From contig NZ_WWGH01000002.1 in NCBI RefSeq assembly GCF_009865135.1, forward strand, positions 1,798,001 through 1,862,000: a stretch of DNA of 64,000 nucleotides, written 5' to 3'. Positions 58,831 to 64,000 of this stretch are shown piece by piece. The translations under genes and the position numbers were made by a program. The stretch comes from Streptomyces sp. SID8374. Its GTDB lineage: Bacteria > Actinomycetota > Actinomycetes > Streptomycetales > Streptomycetaceae. How positions within the stretch are numbered: the first letter of the stretch is position 1; the number at the start of each line of letters is the position of its first letter. The notes below the pieces were generated by a model. It searched no databases. It was not told where the DNA came from and saw only the letters and a list, made by a program, of their open reading frames with translations.

Positions 58831-58857
58831 TCAACGATGAACAATCTCAATCGTTGA
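58831..58857. promoter_or_regulatory. Candidate MarR operator upstream of the MMPL gene
   Basis: TCAACGAT and ATCGTTGA form an 8-bp inverted repeat with an 11-bp spacer; inside, AACAATCTCAATCGTT is a second imperfect dyad. It lies about 30-50 bp before the exporter start, just below the MarR gene. Confidence 0.6.
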
Positions 58858-59035
58858 AATACATTAGCGGAGGGCTGCGGTGGGAACGGTCCGGCCCCTT
58901 CGGGGGGTGCCGGTCGGGAGCGTACGGGGAGGGCTTCGGCGGGCCATCCCCTCATGGATGCACCCGGCGGCGGAAAATCTCGGCGACGCGCTCAGTGACG
59001 CGCCGGAGGGGACCCGGGCGGCGTGCCGAAGGGGC

Positions 59036-59551
59036 TCAGCGGCGCGCCGCGGAAGCCTCGGACAGCTCCTCGTTCATCGCCGCGAGGAAGCGCAGAACGG
59101 TCGTGAGTTCCGCCTCGCTGAAGCGTGCCCGCGCCCGGGCCGTGGCCTCGGCGAGCGGCATGAAGTAGTCGCGGGCGGCCATCCGGGCGCTCGCCTCGTA
59201 GTGGATGTGCACCACCCGGCGATCGGCGCTCTCGCGGGCCCGCCGGATGTGGCCGGCCCGCTCCAGCCGGTCGAGGCAGGCGGTCACCGCGCCCGACGTG
59301 AGCCCCAGATGCTCGCGCAGCGCGCCCGGGGTGAGGGGGGCGGGGGCATCGAGGATGGCCGCCAGGGCGGTGACATCCGTGGGGTGGAGCTGCTGGTGAG
59401 CCGCGAAGCCGTGGGTCATCCGGTTGATCTCGCCGTTCATCCGGCGGAGCTCCACCGCGAACGCCTGGAGACCGGTCGCGGGTCCGGGGTCCGGGGCCGC
59501 GGCGGGGTCCGAGGCGCCGCTCCGGGTCGGTCGGCTGTCAGCGCTGGTCAC
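59036..59551 (-). CDS. MarR-family regulator
   Basis: 171 residues. The first 25 are Pro/Ala-rich. The winged HTH (about 50-125) shows LTPGALREHLGLTSGAVTACLDRLERAGHIRRARESADRRVVHIHY, in two stretches, with the wing DRR. It is transcribed toward the MMPL exporter with 231 bp between and is its probable repressor. There is no Cys in a position that would suggest redox sensing, so a small ligand is more likely. Confidence 0.92.
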   Translation of the reverse strand: MTSADSRPTRSGASDPAAAPDPGPATGLQAFAVELRRMNGEINRMTHGFAAHQQLHPTDVTALAAILDAPAPLTPGALREHLGLTSGAVTACLDRLERAGHIRRARESADRRVVHIHYEASARMAARDYFMPLAEATARARARFSEAELTTVLRFLAAMNEELSEASAARR

Positions 59552-59579
59552 GTACTCAGCGTATAGAACCCATGGCCGT

Positions 59580-59618
59580 GGCCGGTGCCCGGACCGTCAC
59601 CAGGTCCGGGCACCGGCC
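59580..59618. terminator. Strong hairpin after the fasciclin gene
   Basis: GGCCGGTGCCCGGACC pairs perfectly with GGTCCGGGCACCGGCC over a 7-nt loop. It lies about 40 bp past the fasciclin stop on the minus strand and behind the MarR start. Confidence 0.8.
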
Positions 59619-59658
59619 ATGTCCCGTGGGCGCCGTCACACCGGCGGCCCGGCCGCGG

Positions 59659-60237
59659 TCATGACGTCGGCATGAGCACCGTGTCGACCAGGTTGACCGT
59701 GGCGTTGGCCGTCGGCACATTGCCACAGACGATCTTCGAGGAGTCGTTCACCGTGAAGTCGGAACCGGACCCCTTCACCGTGAGATCGGTGCCCTGAAGG
59801 GTCTTGTAGGTGCCGTCCTCCAGCTGCTTCGTCGTCAGCTTCTCGTCCACCACGTGGTACGTCAGCACCTTGGTGAGCTCCTCCTTGTCGTTGAGGAGCG
59901 CGTTGAGGTCGGCCTGCGGGATCTTCTCGAAGGCGTCGTTCGTCGGCGCGAACACCGTGATGTTCTCGGCGTTGTTGAGCGTGTCCACCAGGCCGGCCTT
60001 CTGTATCGCGCTGACCAGGGTGGAGAGTTCGGGGTTGTTGGAGGCGGCGGTGGCGACCGGATCCTTCGCCATGCCCTCAAGGCTGCCCGCCCCCTCCTTG
60101 GGGACGGAGGCGCAAGCCGGACCGAACGGTTCCGCCGGAGCCTGCGCCTGTGCCTGCGGCGCGAAGAACGCCATGGAGGCGGGAAAGGCGAGAGCGGCGG
60201 CGGCCGCGGCGGTGCGCTGAAGGCGGGTGATGGTCAT
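59659..60237 (-). CDS. Secreted fasciclin-domain protein
   Basis: 192 residues. A Sec-type signal (about 1-33: basic start, TAAAAAALAFPASMAFFAP, then AQAQA) precedes one FAS1 domain (about 60-190). FAS1 marks: ITVFAPTNDAFEKIPQADL (H1), KVLTYHVVDEKLT (H2 with the YHV turn) and ATVNLVDTVLMP. Such MPT70/83-like proteins are exported adhesion or matrix proteins. In mycobacteria they depend on an ECF sigma factor; an ECF gene is 2 kb downstream here, but there is no adjacent anti-sigma gene. Confidence 0.92.
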   Translation of the reverse strand: MTITRLQRTAAAAAALAFPASMAFFAPQAQAQAPAEPFGPACASVPKEGAGSLEGMAKDPVATAASNNPELSTLVSAIQKAGLVDTLNNAENITVFAPTNDAFEKIPQADLNALLNDKEELTKVLTYHVVDEKLTTKQLEDGTYKTLQGTDLTVKGSGSDFTVNDSSKIVCGNVPTANATVNLVDTVLMPTS

Positions 60238-60790
60238 GATGTCTCCTCCGGCGGGTGGGGGGTGAGATATTCACGCCGTACGGCCATGGAGTGCCGTAGA
60301 TCCAGTAGCCCATAGAAGGAGTTCCGGGTCAAATGCGGAGCCCCGAAAAGGGAATTCGGTAGGCAATTTTCCGAGACGGAAAACTGTGTGAAGGGAGGGT
60401 CGGGGGAGAGCCCCTGCTGTCGTCGCCTCGGCCCCCGACACCCGCCCCACGTGCGGTTGTGCCCGGTTTCGACGCAGAACCGACGCGGCAGGACCGGCGG
60501 GACGGCGTGTCGCAGGGTGGATACGGGAGTACGCCCTGCCGTAAGGAGAATCAATTGACCTCTGGTGCGGGAAGCCGCTGATCGATCGGCTGGTGGTCAG
60601 CCGTGAGGTTAATCGTTCGCGCATATGAATAAAAGGTGTGCGGATCGATTTTTCTGTGCCGCGCGCATTTCCTTCCCTTTCCGGGGCGCATTCCGTGAAT
60701 GCGCCCCGAAGTGGCGTACACGGTCCTGCTCCCGTCGCCCGCCCCCTCCCGGCAGGAGTTGATCCGCCGGACCGGGGCAACCGGCATGAC
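60238..60790. other. Long intergenic region with several small dyads
   Basis: About 550 bp without a supported gene between divergent fasciclin and DUF1206 genes. It holds a dyad TTTTCCG-AGA-CGGAAAA (60367-60383), a small hairpin CGGCTG-N5-CAGCCG (60587-60603), an AT-rich stretch unusual for this genome (60604-60660), and a strong hairpin CGGGGCGCATTC/GAATGCGCCCCG (60682-60708). It carries both promoters; an RNA gene is possible but not shown. Confidence 0.6.
60682..60708. terminator. Perfect 12-bp hairpin with 3-nt loop in the DUF1206 leader
   Basis: CGGGGCGCATTC pairs with GAATGCGCCCCG around CGT. It stands 80 bp before the DUF1206 start, too far upstream to hide the ribosome site, so an attenuator, processing site or RNA end is possible. 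No T-run follows on either side. Confidence 0.5.
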
Positions 60791-61630
60791 ATGAATACCC
60801 GTTCAGTAGCAGCTCAGGGGCGCGGCCAGGCAAGGCGAGCCGCCAACAGCACTGCGGTGGAGGTCGGAGCCCGTGCCGGGTTCGGCGCCCGCGGAGTCAT
60901 CTACGTCCTCGTGGGCGCCCTCGCCCTGCAGATCGCGCTCTCCGGAGGCGGCAAGCAGGCGGACCGGGGCGGCGCGATCGCGGAGATAGCCGAGAAGCCG
61001 TTCGGCAAGGTCGTGTTGTGGCTGCTGGGCATAGCCCTGGTGGGCATGGCGCTCTGGCGGCTGTCCGAGGCCTTCTTCGGCTCGGCGGGTCCCGACGGCG
61101 ACAAGCCCACCAAGCGGGCGATGGCCGGGGGACGGTTCGTCTTCTACAGCTTCGTCGCCTACTCCGTCCTCTCCTTCGCCGCGGGTGACTCGGGCAGCGG
61201 TGGCGGCTCGTCCGACCAGCAGTCCCAGGACGTCACCGCCAAGGTGCTGGGCTGGCCCGGTGGCCAGTGGATCGTCGGCATCGGAGGCGTGGCGATCGCC
61301 TGTGCCGGTATCTGGATCGCGGTCCGGGCCATCATGCGGAAGTACCACAAGCACCTGAAGATGGCGGAGATGTCGCAGAAGGTGCGCCGCGCGGTCGACT
61401 TCACCGGGGTGTTCGGCGGCTCGGCGCGCGGTGCCGTCTTCGCCACCGCGGGCGGCTTCGCCGTCGCCGCGGCGGTCAAGCACAACCCCGATCAGTCCAA
61501 GGGGATGGACGACACCCTGCGCTCCTTCACCGATACCCCCGTCGGTCCGTGGCTCCTGGTGGTCATCGCCCTCGGCCTGGTCGCCTTCGGCGTCTTCTCC
61601 TGGTTCAACGCCCGCTACCGCAAGGTCTGA
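60791..61630 (+). CDS. DUF1206 membrane protein
   Basis: 279 residues with six membrane spans in three repeated pairs, each opening with a G-x-x-ARG-type motif (ARAGFGARGVIYVLVGALAL; AMAGGRFVFYSFVAYSVLSF; VFGGSARGAVFATAGGFAVAAAV). This is the DUF1206 pattern; the function is unknown, and stress-linked expression is common. It ends 4 bp from the convergent DUF4383 gene. The ribosome site is weak, so the start is moderately sure. Confidence 0.9.
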   Translation: MNTRSVAAQGRGQARRAANSTAVEVGARAGFGARGVIYVLVGALALQIALSGGGKQADRGGAIAEIAEKPFGKVVLWLLGIALVGMALWRLSEAFFGSAGPDGDKPTKRAMAGGRFVFYSFVAYSVLSFAAGDSGSGGGSSDQQSQDVTAKVLGWPGGQWIVGIGGVAIACAGIWIAVRAIMRKYHKHLKMAEMSQKVRRAVDFTGVFGGSARGAVFATAGGFAVAAAVKHNPDQSKGMDDTLRSFTDTPVGPWLLVVIALGLVAFGVFSWFNARYRKV

Positions 61631-61634
61631 CGGG

Positions 61635-62186
61635 CTAGCGCCAGGTCTGACCGGCGCCGCCCCCGGTGACCCGGGGCGGTCCGGCAGCCGTCGCACCCCG
61701 GCGGGCCGCGTCCTCACGGGCGGCCTGCTCGGGGTGCCTGCCGCGCCAGTACGGATTGTCGTGCGGCAGCCCGCCGGTGACCCGGCCGTACATCCCGAAC
61801 GTCAGGATCAGCAGCCCCATCACGAAGCTGAAGATCACGTTGGACATGCCGAAGTCCAGGATGTTGGCGCCCTTGTCCAGGATGAAGATGTGGACGAACC
61901 CGCTCAGCAGGAAGAGTGAACCGACCGTCATGTTCACCATCGACGCGACGTTCCCGCCGATCGCCGCCCCGGCGATGAGCACCGAACCGACGACGACGGA
62001 GATCAGGCTCAGCAGGCCGTTGGTGGAGAGCCCGGCCACCTGGGAGCCGCTGGTGTCGAAGAAGCCGAGCTGGTTGGTGAAGCCGAGGATGCCGAAGACC
62101 AGAAGGATGACTCCGCAGAGCCCCGCTCCGATCCGGTACACGGTCGCGAGCCGGTGGTCCACGGGGAGTTCGTCGCTCAGTTTCAT
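61635..62186 (-). CDS. DUF4383 membrane protein
   Basis: 183 residues from the ATG at 62186 with AGGAGA upstream. Four membrane spans: YRIGAGLCGVILLVFGILGF, GLLSLISVVVGSVLIAGAAIGG, VNMTVGSLFLLSGFVHIFIL, and VIFSFVMGLLILTFGMYGRV, then an Arg/Gly-rich tail. DUF4383 proteins are of unknown function. It follows the ECF sigma gene by 80 bp on the same strand and is probably co-transcribed or sigma-dependent. Confidence 0.88.
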   Translation of the reverse strand: MKLSDELPVDHRLATVYRIGAGLCGVILLVFGILGFTNQLGFFDTSGSQVAGLSTNGLLSLISVVVGSVLIAGAAIGGNVASMVNMTVGSLFLLSGFVHIFILDKGANILDFGMSNVIFSFVMGLLILTFGMYGRVTGGLPHDNPYWRGRHPEQAAREDAARRGATAAGPPRVTGGGAGQTWR

Positions 62187-62266
62187 TGCCGTCTCCTGTC
62201 GGTGGCTGGTGCGGGGCCCGGGCGGGCCCTGATCGTCCGCCCCCTCTTCCTGCGGCCCCCCTCCCG

Positions 62267-62920
62267 TCACGCCACTCCGTCGGGACAGCCCTCCGCGACG
62301 GAGCGCCGGATGCGCAATATCGCGCGCCGGGCGTGACTCTTCACTGTGCCCAGCGGCAGGCCGGTCCGCTCGGCGATCTGGACATGGGTGAGGTCGTCGA
62401 AGAACGCCAGGCAGAGGATGTGCCGCTGGACCGGGGGCAGCTTGCGCAGCTCCTGCGTCACGAGCACACGGTCCAGCGCCGCCTCCGGCCGCTCGGCCGT
62501 TCCGGGGGCGCCGGACCCCTCGCGCGCCGCGTGGGCGGCGGCCAGCTCCGTACGCCGGGAACGGGCCGCATGCGCGTCGGCGATCTTGCGGCGGGCGATG
62601 CCGACCAGCCAGCCCGGAAGGGGGCCGCGCACCGCGTGGTAGCCGTGGCGGCCGCGCCACGCGGCGAGGAAGGTCTGCTGCGCCACGTCCTCGGCCTCCC
62701 GGGCATCCCCCAGGGACCGGGCGGCCAGCGAGTACACCAGGGCACCCCAGCGGCGGTACACCAGCGCGAAGCTGTCCTCGTCGCCGCGTACGAAGCCGGC
62801 GGCCAGCCGTTCCGACTCCACCCGGTCGTCGGACGGATTCCCGGCCCGGTCCTCGTGCCGGTTCCCGGCCGGGGCGGGCAGCGCGGCCACCGTGCCGACC
62901 GGGCTCAGGAGTGCCGTCAT
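62267..62920 (-). CDS. ECF-type RNA polymerase sigma factor
   Basis: 217 residues. After a loose N-terminus, region 2 (about 43-108: ERLAAGFVRGDEDSFALVYRRWG and REAEDVAQQTFLAAWRG for the -10) and region 4 (about 155-208: LRKLPPVQRHILCLAFFDDLTHVQIAERTGLPLGTVKSHARRAILRIR, in two parts, for the -35). There is no anti-sigma gene next to it. The divergent neighbour is a B12-binding MerR, the arrangement of the litS-litR light-response pair described in Streptomyces coelicolor, so I infer light control. DUF4383 lies downstream. Confidence 0.9.
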   Translation of the reverse strand: MTALLSPVGTVAALPAPAGNRHEDRAGNPSDDRVESERLAAGFVRGDEDSFALVYRRWGALVYSLAARSLGDAREAEDVAQQTFLAAWRGRHGYHAVRGPLPGWLVGIARRKIADAHAARSRRTELAAAHAAREGSGAPGTAERPEAALDRVLVTQELRKLPPVQRHILCLAFFDDLTHVQIAERTGLPLGTVKSHARRAILRIRRSVAEGCPDGVA

Positions 62921-63098
62921 GTCCGTCCGTCCTCTCCGCTGCGCCGCACGTCCGCTGCTCGAACCGCGACGGCCGACGCGGGATGCCGCGCAGGGCGGGC
63001 CGTCTTCCGGGCACCCCCGTGGCCCCGCTGATCACCAGGCAACCGGGCGGTGCCGCACCGGGCAACATGCATCGTTTCTGCGTCGTATGGTGGGCCGT

Positions 63099-64000
63099 AT
63101 GGACGATGCGGTCTCCACGCTCACCAGAGACCCCGCCGTCGGTGGCCTGACCACCGGGGCGGTGGCCCGGCTGCTGGGGGTGGCGCCGACGACGCTGCGC
63201 TCGTGGGACCGCCGTTACGGAATCGGCCCGGCCTCCCGCGAGGGCGGCCGCCACCGGCGGTGGACGGCGGCCGACATTCGGCTGCTGGAGTGCATGTGCG
63301 GCCTGACGAACGCGGGACTGCCCCCGGCCGAAGCCGCCCGCGCGGCCCTGGCGAGCGCCTCCCAGGAGGCCCCCGCACGACCGGAAGAGCACAAGAGCGG
63401 TAGCGAGCAGGAGACCCGCGACGGGCGGAACCCCCGAGGCGAGCGGAAGAGCCCCGACGGGCACCCCGCCTCCCGCGCCCCCGGGGCGCTCCCGATCGGC
63501 CGGGCCCGCCGGGAGTGCCGAGGCCTCGCCAGGGCGGCCGTCCGCCTCGACGCGCAGGCCATGGACGAACTGCTGGCCGAGGCGATCGACCGGCACGGGC
63601 TGCTCGCCGCCTGGGAGTCGGTCATCATGCCGACGCTGCACGCCGTCGGCCGTAAATGGGAGACGGCGGGGGAGCGGTACGTCGAGGTCGAACACCTCCT
63701 GTCCTGGCACGTCTCCAGCGCACTGCGCAGGGCCGCGTCGCAGCGCGCGCCCGCGGCCGGCTCCGGGGTCTCGCTCCTGGCCTGCACCCCGGGCGAGAGT
63801 CATACGCTGGCCCTGGAGGCGCTCGCCGCCGGACTGGCCCAACAGGGGCTGCCGGTAAGGATGTTCGGCGCGGCCCTGCCGGTGGAGGCGATGGAGGAGG
63901 CGGTACGGCGAACCGGGCCCGCCGCCGTCGTGCTCTGGGCCCAGTCCCGGTCCACCGCGAGCCGTGCGCTGGTGGCGCGGGTGGAATCCATCGAGTGGGG
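63099..64000 (+). CDS. MerR-family regulator with B12-binding domain (CarH/LitR type), 3' end missing
   Basis: Runs off the right edge; about 300 residues are visible. N-terminal MerR HTH (about 12-75: TTGAVARLLGVAPTTLRSWDRRYGIGPASREGGRHRRWTAADIRLL, in two pieces), a charged linker, a B12-cap helical domain with WETAGERYVEVEHLLSWH, and the cobalamin fold with TPGESHTLALEALAAGL, whose His is the expected lower cobalt ligand. The W-to-EH spacing is one residue longer than in CarH, so light sensing is likely but not certain. The start is uncertain: ATG at 63087 or 63099. It is divergent from an ECF sigma gene. Confidence 0.88.
   Translation, partial: MDDAVSTLTRDPAVGGLTTGAVARLLGVAPTTLRSWDRRYGIGPASREGGRHRRWTAADIRLLECMCGLTNAGLPPAEAARAALASASQEAPARPEEHKSGSEQETRDGRNPRGERKSPDGHPASRAPGALPIGRARRECRGLARAAVRLDAQAMDELLAEAIDRHGLLAAWESVIMPTLHAVGRKWETAGERYVEVEHLLSWHVSSALRRAASQRAPAAGSGVSLLACTPGESHTLALEALAAGLAQQGLPVRMFGAALPVEAMEEAVRRTGPAAVVLWAQSRSTASRALVARVESIEW

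Overview
The window is very GC-rich, densely packed and strongly codon-biased, and it carries a conservon operon, GAF/SpoIIE-type phosphatase, DUF3040/DUF2510/DUF1206/DUF4383 proteins, Tat-exported enzymes and only three TTA codons in all confidently called genes. This points to a Streptomyces (or close relative) chromosome. No IS element, phage gene, integrase, CRISPR array or rRNA is visible. Two identical tRNA-Pro(GGG) genes are present.

Layout, left to right. (1) 1-2420: a conservon (end of cvnA, then cvnB, cvnC, cvnD) with a GAF-domain fifth gene. (2) 2439-13013: a sugar/small-molecule region with a LacI repressor divergent from an NMT1-type ABC transporter operon, a TetR/NAD-epimerase divergent pair, and a Tat-exported TIM-barrel protein next to a 1166-residue ThuA/PQQ-dehydrogenase/PKD/CBM6 exoprotein. 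The same palindromic LacI operator core lies in front of the ABC operon and in front of the exoprotein gene. Both the repressor and the exoprotein contain a TTA codon. (3) 13208-22428: MmcQ/YjbR protein, split transketolase, tRNA-Pro, OYE-family reductase, phospholipase C, DUF2510 protein, a NarL-type two-component system and a DUF3040 protein. (4) 22630-26488: GntR regulator and lutABC (lactate utilisation), with a palindromic operator upstream and a striking array of five operator-like cores downstream. (5) 26590-32455: DUF2264 protein, small membrane protein, DUF309 protein, and a large LAL-like ATPase that lacks its HTH and carries a TTA codon. (6) 32506-37836: second tRNA-Pro; a translationally coupled four-gene operon (acyl-CoA dehydrogenase, PIG-L deacetylase, NodS-like methyltransferase, GT2); a GAF-PP2C phosphatase; a SHOCT protein. 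(7) 38067-46411: a complete urea-to-ammonium cluster (urea transporter, ureA, CbiX-like His-rich protein, ureB, ureC, ureF, ureG, ureD, Amt). No ureE is present, so the His-rich CbiX-like protein is a candidate nickel donor. (8) 46475-48970: an SPFH / NAD-kinase-like / NUDIX operon. (9) 49031-59551: SDR, TetR with an elaborate inverted-repeat operator facing a PAP2-DMT operon, PadR, 2,4-dienoyl-CoA reductase, DoxX and DUF7144 membrane proteins, and an MMPL exporter with its MarR regulator. (10) 59659-64000: fasciclin protein, DUF1206 and DUF4383 membrane proteins, and an ECF sigma factor divergent from a B12-binding MerR (CarH/LitR type) that runs off the right edge.

Best candidates for something not yet described: the CbiX-like His-rich protein inside a ureE-less urease operon; the five-site lut operator array at the 3' end of the operon; the LacI/TTA-linked transporter-exoenzyme regulon; the SPFH/NAD-kinase-like/NUDIX operon; and the four-gene PIG-L operon. 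All functional statements are from reading the sequence; no database search was run.
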